Shown here: positions 9,629 through 18,156 of the stretch, piece by piece
How positions within the stretch are numbered: position 1 is the stretch's first letter
Layout: each line of letters begins with the position of its first letter
From: JACKFB01 sp041389525
GTDB lineage: Bacteria > Myxococcota_A > UBA9042 > PHBI01 > JACKFB01
Direction of reading: 5' to 3'
DNA: 64,000 nucleotides
NCBI GenBank assembly: GCA_041389525.1
Contig: JAWKRR010000003.1
Coordinates: forward strand, 1-64,000
The notes under the pieces: generated by a model
The model's database searches: none
What the model was told of the DNA's origin: nothing
The model's input: the letters and a program-made list of their open reading frames with translations, nothing else
Position numbers and translations under genes: made by a program

Positions 9629-9955
9629 ATGCCGACCCGCCACATCCTCGCCGCCGTCTTCGCCCTCACCGCAGCCTTCGCCACCGGCCTGCCCGGCTGC
9701 GACCAGGGGCCAACGCAGGAGCGGACCGTAGGCGGCCGCGGCTTCCCCTGCTACTTCGACCGCGACTGCGCCGCACCGACGCTGTGCGAGTCGACCAACG
9801 CCGCCCCCTTCCCTGTCTGCACCGGCCTTCGCCTCCGCGGCCAGACCTGCGGCATCGACGACGACTGCGCCTTCACCCGCGACACCCGCGGCCTGCCCCT
9901 GGAGTGCAGCGACTTCGGCCTCTGCCTCTTCCCGGGCGAGGTGGTGCCCCCCTGA
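9629..9955 (+). CDS. Small Cys-rich lipoprotein
   Basis: 108 residues. Lipoprotein signal with GLPGC at about residue 26, then RGFPCYFDRDCAAPTLCES and TCGIDDDCAF, the Cys-spaced pattern seen in other lipoproteins of this window. Its TGA overlaps the ATG of surE (TGATG, one base shared), so the two are translationally coupled. No Shine-Dalgarno; TACGGT lies 8 nt before the ATG (possible leaderless start). Function unknown. Confidence 0.75.
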   Translation: MPTRHILAAVFALTAAFATGLPGCDQGPTQERTVGGRGFPCYFDRDCAAPTLCESTNAAPFPVCTGLRLRGQTCGIDDDCAFTRDTRGLPLECSDFGLCLFPGEVVPP

Positions 9956-10755
9956 TGCGCGTGCTGGTCTCCAACGACGACGGCGTCGACGCGCCCGGCA
10001 TCGAGGTGCTGCGCGCCTGCGCCAGCGCCGTCTTCGACGAGGTCGTCGTCGTCGCGCCCGCCACCGAGATGAGCGGCGTCGGGCAGAGCCTCACCCTCCA
10101 CGCCCCGCTGCGCGTTCAGCAGCGCGGCGACGCCGTCTACGCCGTCACCGGAACCCCCGTCGACTGCGTCCTGGTCGCCCTCGGCTACCTGATGCCCGAT
10201 CGCCAGCCCGATCTCATCCTGTCAGGCATCAACCGCGGCCCGAACATGGGCAACGACGTCCACTACTCCGGCACGGTCGCGGCCGCCCGTGAAGGCGCCA
10301 TCCACGGCATCCCATCGGTGGCGCTGAGCCTCGCCGGCCACCGCACCTTCCCTTTCGAGAGCGTCGCCCCGGCCGTCATCGAGCTGCTGCGATGGGTGCG
10401 CGACTCCCGCCCTGCCCTCACCGGCCTCGTCAACGTCAACGTCCCGGTCCCCGCGGCCGACGCGATGGGCCCCGGCCTCGGCGGTGTCCCCGGAATCCAC
10501 GGCGTCCAGGTCACCCGCCTCGGCCACCGCTCGTATTCCAACCACATCATCTTCCGCGACGACCCGCGCGGCGTCCCCTACCTCTGGATCGGCGGCGACT
10601 TCCCGCAGATGCAGGATCTGGACGGCACCGACTGCAACGCCGTCCGCGACGGGTTCATCTCGGTGACCCCACTCGGACTTGACCCCACCGCGCCCGACGC
10701 GATGGCCGCGCTCGGCGGCATCGAACGACTCGGCGCGACTGACCCCACGGAGTAG
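9955..10755 (+). CDS. surE: 5'/3'-nucleotidase SurE
   Basis: Nucleoside monophosphate phosphatase, 266 residues. MRVLVSNDDGVDAPGI supplies the metal-binding Asp pair, followed by the conserved SGINRGPNMGNDVHYSGT segment with the active-site Asn and the serine-rich loop. The start ATG (9955) overlaps the stop of the small lipoprotein gene. The frame is open further upstream to 9403, but that part has no SurE similarity. apt starts 6 bp after its stop, so a three-gene operon (lipoprotein, surE, apt) for nucleotide recycling is likely. Confidence 0.95.
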   Translation: MRVLVSNDDGVDAPGIEVLRACASAVFDEVVVVAPATEMSGVGQSLTLHAPLRVQQRGDAVYAVTGTPVDCVLVALGYLMPDRQPDLILSGINRGPNMGNDVHYSGTVAAAREGAIHGIPSVALSLAGHRTFPFESVAPAVIELLRWVRDSRPALTGLVNVNVPVPAADAMGPGLGGVPGIHGVQVTRLGHRSYSNHIIFRDDPRGVPYLWIGGDFPQMQDLDGTDCNAVRDGFISVTPLGLDPTAPDAMAALGGIERLGATDPTE

Positions 10756-10760
10756 CCGCC

Positions 10761-11288
10761 ATGCCCGCCCTCGAGACCCTGAACCGACTGATCCGCGACG
10801 TCCCCGACTTCCCGAAGCCCGGCATCGTCTTCAAGGACATCACGCCGGTCCTCGCCGACGCCGCCGCCCTGCGCGAGGTCGTCGACGCGCTCGCCGCGCC
10901 TTGGAAGAAGGCGGGCGTCAACCGGATCGTCGGCATCGAGTCGCGCGGGTTCATCTTCGGCGCGGCCGTCGCCTACGCGATGGGCGTCGGCCTCGACCTC
11001 GTGCGCAAGCCGGGCAAGCTGCCGCGTACGACTCACGGCGTCTCCTACGAGCTTGAGTACGGGACCGACCGCCTCGAGATCCACGACGACGCGCTGGGGC
11101 CGGACGCGCGCGTGGCGGTCATCGACGACGTGCTGGCGACCGGCGGCACGGCCGAGGCCGTCGGGAAGCTCATCGCGCTGTCCGGCGCCACGCTTTGTGG
11201 CTACGGCTTCGTGCTCGAGCTGGACTTCCTCGACGGCCGAAAGCGCCTTGGCGACGTGCCCGTGCACTCGCTGCAGCACATCGGCTGA
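10761..11288 (+). CDS. apt: Adenine phosphoribosyltransferase
   Basis: Converts adenine plus PRPP to AMP. 175 residues, the usual length. It opens with LNRLIRDVPDFPKPGIVFKDITPVL, contains GIESRGFIFG and RKPGKLP, and has the PRPP-binding loop VAVIDDVLATGGTAEA near residues 116-131. It follows surE by 5 bp and converges on metG with a 20-bp gap. Together with prs in the same window it completes a local purine-salvage set. Confidence 0.97.
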   Translation: MPALETLNRLIRDVPDFPKPGIVFKDITPVLADAAALREVVDALAAPWKKAGVNRIVGIESRGFIFGAAVAYAMGVGLDLVRKPGKLPRTTHGVSYELEYGTDRLEIHDDALGPDARVAVIDDVLATGGTAEAVGKLIALSGATLCGYGFVLELDFLDGRKRLGDVPVHSLQHIG

Positions 11289-11308
11289 GCCGCGGCCGGC
11301 CCGCGGGT

Positions 11309-13270
11309 CTACGCGACCTTCGAGCCTGCCGGAGCCGCCGCACCCGGTCGCAGCAACGCCAGCCCGCCCTCGGGCGTCTCGCTGGTGAGGATCATGCCCT
11401 GCGAGAGGATCTTGAAGATCTTCCGCGGGGCGAGGTTCGCGACCAGCACGACCTGCGAGCCCTCGAGGCCCTCGGGCGCGATGTGCTGCGCCAGCCCGCT
11501 GACGACGCGCCGCTGCTCGGTGCCGAGGTCCAGCGTGAAGTCCAGCAGGCGGTCGGAGCCGTCGACGCGCTGGCAGGAGAGCACGGTGGCGACTCGCAGA
11601 TCGACCTTCTCGAAGGCGTCGAACCCGATCTCGGGCGGGCGATCGTCGGCGGGGCTGTCTGCAGCCGGCTTGGCTGAGGGCGCTTCGGCTGCTGGGGGCT
11701 TACCCGCGGGAGCCTTCTCGGGAGCCGCTTCGGTCGCTGCGGGCATCTCCGCCCGGGGGAAGAGCGCCTCGCCGAGCGCCAAGCGCGTGCCGGCCTTCAG
11801 CTCGCCCCAGCGCAGGTCGCCCAGGGTGCTCGGGGGGCCGGGCGTGCCCAGGCCCTCGAGGAGGGCCTCCATCTTGCTGGGCATCACCGGCCAGAGCAGC
11901 CAGGCCGTGTGCCGCAGGGCCTCCAGCACGGTGTAGAGGATGCGACCCGCGCCGGCGACGTCGGTCTTGACCAGCTTGAAGGGCGCCGTGTCGGTCACGT
12001 ACTTGTTGAGCGAGCGGACGAACTGCATCGTCTCTTCGATGGCGCTGTGCAGCTTCAGGTCGTCGACGAGCCCAGGGACCTGCGCGACCAGCTCAGCCGC
12101 GGCCGAGATGACCGCCCGCTCGGCCTCCGCCGGCTCGCCCGCCTCGGGGACCGCGCCCTCGAAGTAGCGATCGCACAGACCCGCGACGCGACGGGCGAGG
12201 TTGCCGAGGTCGTTGGCGAGGTCGCTGTTGTTGCGACGCACAAGAGCCTCTTCGCTGAAGTTCGAGTCGAGGCCGATGACCATGTCCCGCATCAGGAAGA
12301 AGCGCAGCACATCGGCGCCGTACACGTCTTTCATGCCCAGTGGGCTCACCACGTTTCCGAGGCTCTTCGACATCTTCGTGTCGTCCTGGAGCCACCAGCC
12401 CGTCGCGGTGATGCTGCGCGGCAACGGCAGCTCCAGCGCCATGAGCATGGTGGTCCAGTAGACCGAGTGGGTGGTCAGGATGTCCTTGCCGATGAGGTGA
12501 TGGACGTGCGGCCACCAGGTCCGAAAGCGCGCCTCATCGGTGTAGAGGCCGATGGCGCTGGCGTAGTTGAGCAGCGCGTCGAACCAGACGTAGGTGACGT
12601 AATCCGCGTCAAAGGGCAGCTCGATGCCCCACGCGAGGCGTTCTTTCGGGCGCGAGATGCAGAGGTCTTCGAGGCCCTTGTCGAGAAAGCCCAGGACCTC
12701 GTTGGCGCGGTGGGGCGGCCGGATGAAGTCGGGGTTGGCGGCGATGTGCGCGCGCAGCCGCTCGCCGTACTTCGACATCTGGAAGAAGTAGTTCTTCTCG
12801 CTGATCCACTGGACCTCGCCGCCCGTGTCCGGGCAGCGGCCGTCGACGAGGTCCTTCTCGGTGAAGAAGCGCTCCGCGCCGGTCGAGTACCAGCCTTCGT
12901 AGTACTGAATCGTGATCTCGCCGGCGTCCCAGAGCTTCTGCAGCGCCTGCTTCACGACCGCGGTGTGGCGGGGCTCGGTGGTGCGGATGAAGTCGTCGTT
13001 GCTGACGTGCAGCTCAGGCCACAGGTCGCGGAAGGCGGCGTGGAGCTCGTCGCAGTGTGCCTGGGGCGTGACGCCGCGTCGGTCCGCCGCCTCTTGCACC
13101 TTCTGCCCGTGTTCGTCGGTGCCCGTGAGGAACCACGTCTCGTCGCCCATCAGCCGCCGGTAGCGCCGCATGGTGTCGGCGAGGACCGTGCAGTACGCGT
13201 GGCCGATGTGGGGCTTGTCGTTGACGTAGTAGATGGGCGTCGTGACGTAGTAGCGGCCGGGATCACCCAT
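11309..13270 (-). CDS. metG: Methionyl-tRNA synthetase with C-terminal tRNA-binding domain
   Basis: Charges tRNA-Met. 653 residues; start fixed by AGGAGG eight bases before ATG 13270. The class I HIGH motif is KPHIGHAY near residue 20 and KMSKS is TKMSKSLGNV near residue 300. The zinc-knuckle region is reduced: GAERFFTEKDLVDGRCPDTGG keeps only one Cys. An Ala/Pro-rich linker (about residues 505-545) leads to a C-terminal EMAP-II/OB-fold domain (FDAFEKVDLRVATVLS) that aids tRNA binding and dimerisation. A sigma-70-like promoter lies just upstream. Confidence 0.96.
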   Translation of the reverse strand: MGDPGRYYVTTPIYYVNDKPHIGHAYCTVLADTMRRYRRLMGDETWFLTGTDEHGQKVQEAADRRGVTPQAHCDELHAAFRDLWPELHVSNDDFIRTTEPRHTAVVKQALQKLWDAGEITIQYYEGWYSTGAERFFTEKDLVDGRCPDTGGEVQWISEKNYFFQMSKYGERLRAHIAANPDFIRPPHRANEVLGFLDKGLEDLCISRPKERLAWGIELPFDADYVTYVWFDALLNYASAIGLYTDEARFRTWWPHVHHLIGKDILTTHSVYWTTMLMALELPLPRSITATGWWLQDDTKMSKSLGNVVSPLGMKDVYGADVLRFFLMRDMVIGLDSNFSEEALVRRNNSDLANDLGNLARRVAGLCDRYFEGAVPEAGEPAEAERAVISAAAELVAQVPGLVDDLKLHSAIEETMQFVRSLNKYVTDTAPFKLVKTDVAGAGRILYTVLEALRHTAWLLWPVMPSKMEALLEGLGTPGPPSTLGDLRWGELKAGTRLALGEALFPRAEMPAATEAAPEKAPAGKPPAAEAPSAKPAADSPADDRPPEIGFDAFEKVDLRVATVLSCQRVDGSDRLLDFTLDLGTEQRRVVSGLAQHIAPEGLEGSQVVLVANLAPRKIFKILSQGMILTSETPEGGLALLRPGAAAPAGSKVA

Positions 13271-13294
13271 CGTAACTACCTCCTGGGGGCGAAC

Positions 13295-13324
13295 CTCATA
13301 GTCACCGCCCGCGGGAGGTGTCAA
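13295..13324 (-). promoter_or_regulatory. Sigma-70-like promoter for metG
   Basis: On the minus strand, TTGACA (13324-13319) and TATGAG (13300-13295) are separated by 18 bp. The predicted start lies about 15-20 nt upstream of the metG ATG, leaving room for the strong AGGAGG ribosome site. Confidence 0.5.
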
Positions 13325-13402
13325 CCGCGCTCAGACTGGCCAGGACCACGCAACCCTTGGCGTGGACAGCGCTTTTGGCCACACCCGCGCGCCGATCTCA
13401 CC

Positions 13403-13429
13403 TTGACCCTGCGTCGGCGCTCGTACTAT
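13403..13429 (+). promoter_or_regulatory. Probable promoter of tRNA-Arg
   Basis: TTGACC (13403-13408) and TACTAT (13424-13429) with a short 15-bp spacer. The predicted start is about 8 bp before the tRNA 5' end, the usual arrangement for a tRNA gene. The spacer is shorter than optimal, so this is tentative. Confidence 0.45.
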
Positions 13430-13444
13430 GAAGCCCGCCGCTCG

Positions 13445-13521
13445 GTCCCCGTAGCTCAGATGGATAGAGCGACCGCCTCCTAAGCGGTAGGCCACAGGTT
13501 CGAATCCTGTCGGGGACGCCA
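13445..13521 (+). tRNA. tRNA-Arg (anticodon CCT)
   Basis: 77 nt. The acceptor stem GTCCCCG (13445-13451) pairs with CGGGGAC (13511-13517), followed by discriminator G and encoded CCA. The D-arm contains AGCTCAGATGGATAGAGC. The anticodon stem CCGC/GCGG encloses loop CTCCTAA, giving anticodon CCT, which reads AGG. The T-arm contains GGTTCGAATCC. All stems pair, so it looks functional. Confidence 0.97.
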
Positions 13522-13624
13522 CGAAATGAGCCCCGCCGAGAACGCGGGGGCGCTCGCCGGTCCTCGCAGGGCCCCGTCCAAAAAAACCAACTCGCAGCGA
13601 GCCCCGAGCGGGCGCGGAGGCGTG

Positions 13625-13900
13625 ATGAATCGCTCAGAACTGGTTGAGACCGTCGCGAAACAGAAGAGTGTCCCGAGGAAGGCGGCCGACGTGGCCGTCA
13701 CGACGATCTTCGACGCGATCTTTGACGCCGTCGAGAGCGGCGAGCGCGTGGAGATTCGCGGGTTCGGCAGCTTCACCACCCGCGAGTACGGCGCGTACAC
13801 GGGGCGCAACCCGCGCACTGGCGCCTCGGTGGACGTCGCGCCGAAGCGGCTGCCCTTCTTCAAGGTCGGCAAGGATCTGAAGAACCGCGTCGACGGCTGA
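13625..13900 (+). CDS. HU/IHF-family DNA-binding protein
   Basis: 91-residue nucleoid protein, the usual length. MNRSELVETVAKQKSVPRKAADVAV forms the helical dimerisation half. GERVEIRGFGSFTTREYGAYTGRNPRTG is the beta-arm with the conserved GFGSF and RNPxTG that intercalates into DNA. The start is ATG 13625 with GGAGG five bases upstream; a GTG immediately before it is in frame but too close to the ribosome site. It lies directly after the tRNA gene. HU and IHF subunits cannot be separated from sequence alone. Confidence 0.95.
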   Translation: MNRSELVETVAKQKSVPRKAADVAVTTIFDAIFDAVESGERVEIRGFGSFTTREYGAYTGRNPRTGASVDVAPKRLPFFKVGKDLKNRVDG

Positions 13901-14001
13901 ACCCCCGGTGGTTGTCGACCGCGCGGCGTCGTTGGTACAACCCCGGGAAGGCTGAACGAGTCGCGGTAGAGCGGCGCGTCCTGGCCGAAGAGGTGAGTCC
14001 C

Positions 14002-15711
14002 ATGAAGTGTTCAGCGTGCAGCCGACAGATTGCTGAGGGTTCCGCGTTCTGCCCCTACTGCGGGGGTCGGCCGGACGCCGGGGCGTCAGGTTCGGACGCG
14101 ACCGCGGCGTTCGACGCGCGCGATCTGGCTCGCCTGCTTGACGCTGAAGAGGCGGACGACGTCACTGTCTCGATGACCGCCGACGAGCTGGGGCTGGCGG
14201 ACGCCCTCGCGGCGCATGCGGCGGAGCAGGCGAAGGCGAAGGCCAAGCCGCAGGCGGCAACCGAGCCGCCGGAGGACGGCTTCGACGACACCGAGGCGAC
14301 GGTCGCCATGGTGCTGCCGCCTGGGTTCGCCGAGTCGCTGGACGAGGCCGCGGCGAGCGCGGATGCGTCCCCGAAGACGATCCTCGGACGCCCCGGCGTC
14401 GGACCGGGGGCGGCCGCGTCGCCGACGCGTCCTCCGGCGAGCGCGGCACCGTCACACGCGCCTGAGCCTGCGCGGGGGCCTGAGCCTGCGCGGGGACCCG
14501 AGATCGACCCCTTCGGCCAGACCCTGCAGTCGCCCGCGATCACCGATGAGGAGCTGCAGGCGCTCGCGCCGCAGGCGCTGGGTCGTCACGACTTCCTCTC
14601 GCCGTCCGCCCCCGCGCCCGACGTCGCGCTCTCCGCGGTCGGCGTAGGCGCCAGCGGCCCGGCGACCAAAGCGATTCAGCCGGCCAAAAAAGGCGGCGGC
14701 AAGGTCATGATCTTCGTGGCCGCGATAGTGCTCGCGCTGGTGGTGACGGCCGCGGTGCTGCTGCTCAGTCGCAGCGGAGGGGCCGGCGGATCGTCGGGGC
14801 GCTTGGCCGAGCAGAATCTGCCCAAGGACGTGGACGGTGTCGTGGGCGTGAGCTGGGACGCGGTCCGCGCGACCTGGGTGTACGAGAAGGTCGGACCCGC
14901 GCTGAAGAAGCAGCTTGCTGACGACGCGACCGCCAAGAAGATGGCCGAGATGGGTGTCGACCTGGACGGGGTCAGCGCCATCGCCGTCGGCATCAAGTCC
15001 ACGTCCGACGGGTCGCCGGGCAGCGTGGTGGTGAGCCAGGCCGCCTTCGACAAAGACAAGGTGCTCGCTGAGCTGGAGAAGCAGCAGGGCGACGACGAGA
15101 AGACCGCGATCGGCGGGACGGAGTTTTACGGCAAGCCCACGCGAATGCTCGTGGGGCTGCTGGCCGACGACCTGGTGATGGGCGGGCCCAAAGAGCTGGT
15201 CGAGCTGGCGATGGCCGCCCGGGCTGGCGGCGAGACCGTCGAGAAGAACGAGGGCGTGCAGGCCGCCCTGGCCAGCGTGGATGCCGGCGCGCCCATTTGG
15301 GGGGCCGTGGTCGTCAACGCACAGGCGCTCGCGATGGCCGAGAGCAGCGGCGGCGGGATGGTGGCGGAGTACCTGAAGGCCGGCGACGCCTTCGGCTTCA
15401 GCGTCGAGATGAGCGGCGACGTGGTGCTGCGCGCGGGCGCGGTCTTCAGCGACGAGGATCGGGCCGAGAAGGCGCGGGTCGCCGTCGACCAGGGCGTGGC
15501 CTTCCTCAAGATGGGCATCCAGCTCGGCGCCAAAGACAAGATCCCCGAGGGGTATCGCGAAGACGTGCCGAAGCTGCTCGACAGCATCGAGTTGAAGCGT
15601 GACGGCGCGGTGGTGCGCCTGTCGGTCACGGTGCCGCGACCGCTGGCCGAGCGGGCGCTGGGCGACGGGATGCAGCAGGTCGGCGGCGGCGGTTCGCTGG
15701 CCGATCCGTAG
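14002..15711 (+). CDS. Zinc-ribbon, single-pass membrane protein with DUF3352-like C-terminal half
   Basis: 569 residues from ATG 14002, preceded by GAGGTGAG. N-terminal zinc ribbon CSAC ... CPYC (residues 3-21), a long Ala/Pro-rich acidic linker to about residue 232, a transmembrane helix at about 235-256 (MIFVAAIVLALVVTAAVLLL) and an exported C-terminal domain of about 300 residues. The C-terminal part (DVDGVVGVSWDAVR, MGVDLDGVSAIAVGIK, LLADDLVMGGPKELVEL) has the alternating pattern of DUF3352-type proteins, but that link is tentative. Cytosolic zinc ribbon plus periplasmic sensor topology suggests a signalling or envelope role. Confidence 0.7.
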   Translation: MKCSACSRQIAEGSAFCPYCGGRPDAGASGSDATAAFDARDLARLLDAEEADDVTVSMTADELGLADALAAHAAEQAKAKAKPQAATEPPEDGFDDTEATVAMVLPPGFAESLDEAAASADASPKTILGRPGVGPGAAASPTRPPASAAPSHAPEPARGPEPARGPEIDPFGQTLQSPAITDEELQALAPQALGRHDFLSPSAPAPDVALSAVGVGASGPATKAIQPAKKGGGKVMIFVAAIVLALVVTAAVLLLSRSGGAGGSSGRLAEQNLPKDVDGVVGVSWDAVRATWVYEKVGPALKKQLADDATAKKMAEMGVDLDGVSAIAVGIKSTSDGSPGSVVVSQAAFDKDKVLAELEKQQGDDEKTAIGGTEFYGKPTRMLVGLLADDLVMGGPKELVELAMAARAGGETVEKNEGVQAALASVDAGAPIWGAVVVNAQALAMAESSGGGMVAEYLKAGDAFGFSVEMSGDVVLRAGAVFSDEDRAEKARVAVDQGVAFLKMGIQLGAKDKIPEGYREDVPKLLDSIELKRDGAVVRLSVTVPRPLAERALGDGMQQVGGGGSLADP

Positions 15712-15878
15712 GCGCGTTCCGGTCGCCCGTTTTCATTGGCGATTTTCTGGCGCGACCACTGCGGCGGTCCTAGCCTCGACAAAGGCCTTGGCGCCAGGGC
15801 GTGGGTCGTGAGACACGACGCCGTGGCGGCTCGGACACAGCGCTCGCGGAATGCGTCGCTGCTTCGGGGCTGCGCGGT

Positions 15879-15894
15879 TGGCACGGCCCTTGCT
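15879..15894 (+). promoter_or_regulatory. Sigma-54 (-24/-12) promoter
   Basis: TGGCACG-N4-TTGCT, a perfect match to the RpoN consensus, with GG (15880-15881) and GC (15892-15893) separated by exactly 10 bp. It points to the small membrane-peptide gene at 15982 and possibly glpD beyond it, with a predicted leader of about 75 nt. An NtrC-type activator gene is present elsewhere in the window (30786-32228). Confidence 0.75.
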
Positions 15895-15981
15895 GAGTGA
15901 GACAGGGCCGGACGGCCCGGCGCACAGAATGAACACGGTCGCCCGCGGCGAGGCTGCGTTGGCGAGATGAGGAGTGGTCGG

Positions 15982-16095
15982 ATGGAGACGCTGGCGGTTG
16001 TAGGCGCGGTGGGTGGCGGCCTGGGTGCTGCCTTGTTGATGGTGCGGATCGGCATGGGGGCGGTCATCGCGCTCATGCCCTCACGCCGCGGGTAG
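15982..16095 (+). CDS. 37-residue single-pass membrane peptide
   Basis: METLAVVGAVGGGLGAALLM then VRIGMGAVIALMPSRRG. A Gly/Ala-rich hydrophobic helix covers most of the peptide and it ends in a basic tail. GAGGAG seven bases before ATG 15982 is a proper ribosome site, and a near-perfect sigma-54 promoter lies about 90 bp upstream. The Gly-rich membrane helix resembles small regulatory or pore-like peptides. It is too short for routine gene callers. glpD starts 50 bp downstream. Coding status is inferred from the promoter, ribosome site and hydrophobicity together. Confidence 0.5.
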   Translation: METLAVVGAVGGGLGAALLMVRIGMGAVIALMPSRRG

Positions 16096-16145
16096 GCCGC
16101 GTTTGGCGGGTTGAGGCGCTCTCGTCGCGCGGTTATGGTGCGACC

Positions 16146-17819
16146 ATGACCGACGCGCCCAGCGCTCAGAGCACGGACGACGCCTACCTCGGCTTCGTTC
16201 GCTCCGCCCGCGCGCGGAGGTTTCAGCGGCTCGCTGACGAGGAGTTCGACCTCCTCGTGGTCGGCGGCGGCATCACCGGCTGCGGGGTCGCCCGCGACGC
16301 GGTGCTGCGCGGCTTGAAGGTGGCGCTCGTGGAGCGCGGCGACTACGCGTCGGGCACCTCGAGCAAGTCGTCGCGCTTGGTCCACGGCGGCATCCGCTAC
16401 CTCGAGCAGCTTCAGCTCGGGCTGGTCTTCGAGTCCGCCCGCGAGCGGGCCGTGCTCGAGCGCTTGAACCCGCACCTGGTCTGGCCGCAGTCCTTCGTCA
16501 TCCCGGGGTTTACGGGAGACAAACACAGGCTGTCCGTGATGGGGCTCGGGCTGTGGATCCACGAGGCGCTCAGCCTCTTTCGCAGCCACGGCCGCCCTCG
16601 CCGCCTGACCCCCGACGCCACGAGCGCGCGGGTGCCCGGCTTGCGCCGTGAGGGCCTGCGCGGTGCCCTCCACTACTGGGACTGCCGAACCGACGACGCG
16701 CGCCTCACCCTGGCGAACGCGATGGACGCCGAGCGGCACGGCGCGGTCACGCTGAACTACGCGCGCTTCGAGGCCCTCTTGCAGCGCCCCGACGGCAGCG
16801 TCCGCGGCGCGCGCATCATCGACGCGCTCGATGGACGCAGCGTCGAGGTCCGCTGCCGTCACATCGCCTACGCGGCGGGCGCCTTCACCGACGCCCTCCC
16901 CTCCTCGCCCGGCGAGGGCAAGCTGCTGCGGGTCACCCGCGGCACCCACATCGTCCTGCCGCGCGCGCGCCTGCCGGTGGACGACGTGGTCATCATGGCC
17001 GCCGAGGACCGCCGGATGGTCTACGCGATCCCCCACTTCGAGGTCACCTATGTCGGCACGACCGACACCGACCACGAGGCCGCACCGGGGCCCGTGGTCG
17101 CGACGGTCGACGACGTGGCCTACCTGCTGGCCGCGACGAATCGCAGCTTCCCGGCGGCCGAGATCGAGCCCGCGGACATCATCACGACCTGGGCCGGCCT
17201 GCGCCCCCTGATCCGCGATGGGGCCGCCACGGCGTCGCGCACGAGCCGCGAGCACCAGCGCTTCGACGATCCGCGCGGGATCACGACCATCGCGGGCGGG
17301 AAGCTCACGACCTACCGCAGCATGGCCGAGGAGGTCGTGGACGCGGCGGCCTCGCGGCTTCGCGGCATGGGGTGCGAGGCGGGGCCCTGTCGGTCGGCGC
17401 TGCTGCCGCTAGATCCCGCGCTTCCGCCGGCCCCCCCGGGCGCTCCCGACCGCGACCCGACCGCCCACCTTTGGCGCAACCACGGCAGCGGGATGGTCTG
17501 GGTGCAGGAGCGCGTGCGGCGGGTCCCGACCGAGGGCCGCCCCATTTTGCCAGGATTTCCCTGGGTGTTTGCCCAGGTCAGCTACGCGGTCGCCTTCGAG
17601 CAGGCGACGCGGCTGGCCGACCTGATGATTCGGCGACTCGGCATCTTCTACCGGGCGCCCGACCAGGGCGTCGCGGCGGCACCGGCGGTCGCGGCGCACA
17701 TGGCGCAGGCGCTCGGCCTGGACGCCGCGTGGGTCCGGGCGGAGCTTGCGGACTACGAAGCCCAGGTGCGCGCGAATCGGGCCGCCGTCGAGGCGCTGGC
17801 GGAGACGGCTTCGCGCTGA
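16146..17819 (+). CDS. glpD: FAD-dependent glycerol-3-phosphate dehydrogenase
   Basis: Oxidises glycerol-3-phosphate to DHAP at the membrane, passing electrons to quinone. 557 residues. FAD-binding VVGGGITGCGVARDA at residues 39-53, then SGTSSKSSRLVHGGIRYLE, the GlpD signature; later GTTDTDHEAAPGPV and TTIAGGKLTTYR, and a C-terminal helical domain. No Shine-Dalgarno; TATGGT sits 6 nt before the ATG, suggesting a leaderless transcript. No glycerol kinase or facilitator lies next to it. Confidence 0.93.
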   Translation: MTDAPSAQSTDDAYLGFVRSARARRFQRLADEEFDLLVVGGGITGCGVARDAVLRGLKVALVERGDYASGTSSKSSRLVHGGIRYLEQLQLGLVFESARERAVLERLNPHLVWPQSFVIPGFTGDKHRLSVMGLGLWIHEALSLFRSHGRPRRLTPDATSARVPGLRREGLRGALHYWDCRTDDARLTLANAMDAERHGAVTLNYARFEALLQRPDGSVRGARIIDALDGRSVEVRCRHIAYAAGAFTDALPSSPGEGKLLRVTRGTHIVLPRARLPVDDVVIMAAEDRRMVYAIPHFEVTYVGTTDTDHEAAPGPVVATVDDVAYLLAATNRSFPAAEIEPADIITTWAGLRPLIRDGAATASRTSREHQRFDDPRGITTIAGGKLTTYRSMAEEVVDAAASRLRGMGCEAGPCRSALLPLDPALPPAPPGAPDRDPTAHLWRNHGSGMVWVQERVRRVPTEGRPILPGFPWVFAQVSYAVAFEQATRLADLMIRRLGIFYRAPDQGVAAAPAVAAHMAQALGLDAAWVRAELADYEAQVRANRAAVEALAETASR

Positions 17820-17894
17820 CAAGCCGACCCGGTTCCGGCATGATGCGCTCCCGACGTGCCCGGAGCTTGGCAGGACGCGGGAGGAGCGGCGGCG

Positions 17895-18110
17895 ATGTGG
17901 ACCATGCGCGACGCAGCGATCGCGGTAGCCCTTTCGGCGCTGGGGAGTCTGGCGAGCGGCTGCGGCGATCCGTGCGCCGAGCTCGAGCACAAGGTGTGCG
18001 AGAAACTGCACGACAAACGCCGCTGCGAGTTGATGCAGGACATCGACCGCCGCGAAAAGCTGGGTAGCGAAGCGTGCGAGAGCATCCTCAAGTCCCTCGA
18101 CCGGCGCTGA
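17895..18110 (+). CDS. Small lipoprotein
   Basis: 71 residues from ATG 17895, with GGAGGA nine bases upstream. Signal peptide with lipobox LASGC, then a charged helical region with four Cys (DPCAELEHKVCEKL, RRCELM, SEACESIL) whose spacing suggests two disulphides joining a helical hairpin. It is followed by the CPBP protease gene. Function unknown. Confidence 0.7.
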   Translation: MWTMRDAAIAVALSALGSLASGCGDPCAELEHKVCEKLHDKRRCELMQDIDRREKLGSEACESILKSLDRR

Positions 18111-18156
18111 ACGCCTCATCCACAGAGGCCTGCGCCGATCGGCGGCGGGGCCGCGG

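Noticed and set aside
9403..9954. N-terminal extension of SurE in frame
   Set aside because: SurE proteins begin with the metal-binding MRVLVSNDDG motif at 9955. The upstream part overlaps the small lipoprotein gene in another frame.
15733..15936. 67-residue minus-strand frame
   Set aside because: No ribosome site, no conserved motif, and it overlaps the sigma-54 promoter on the opposite strand.
15126..17255. 709-residue minus-strand open frame over the zinc-ribbon and glpD genes
   Set aside because: Overlaps two genes with clear motifs and has no recognisable domain; treated as a reading-frame shadow.
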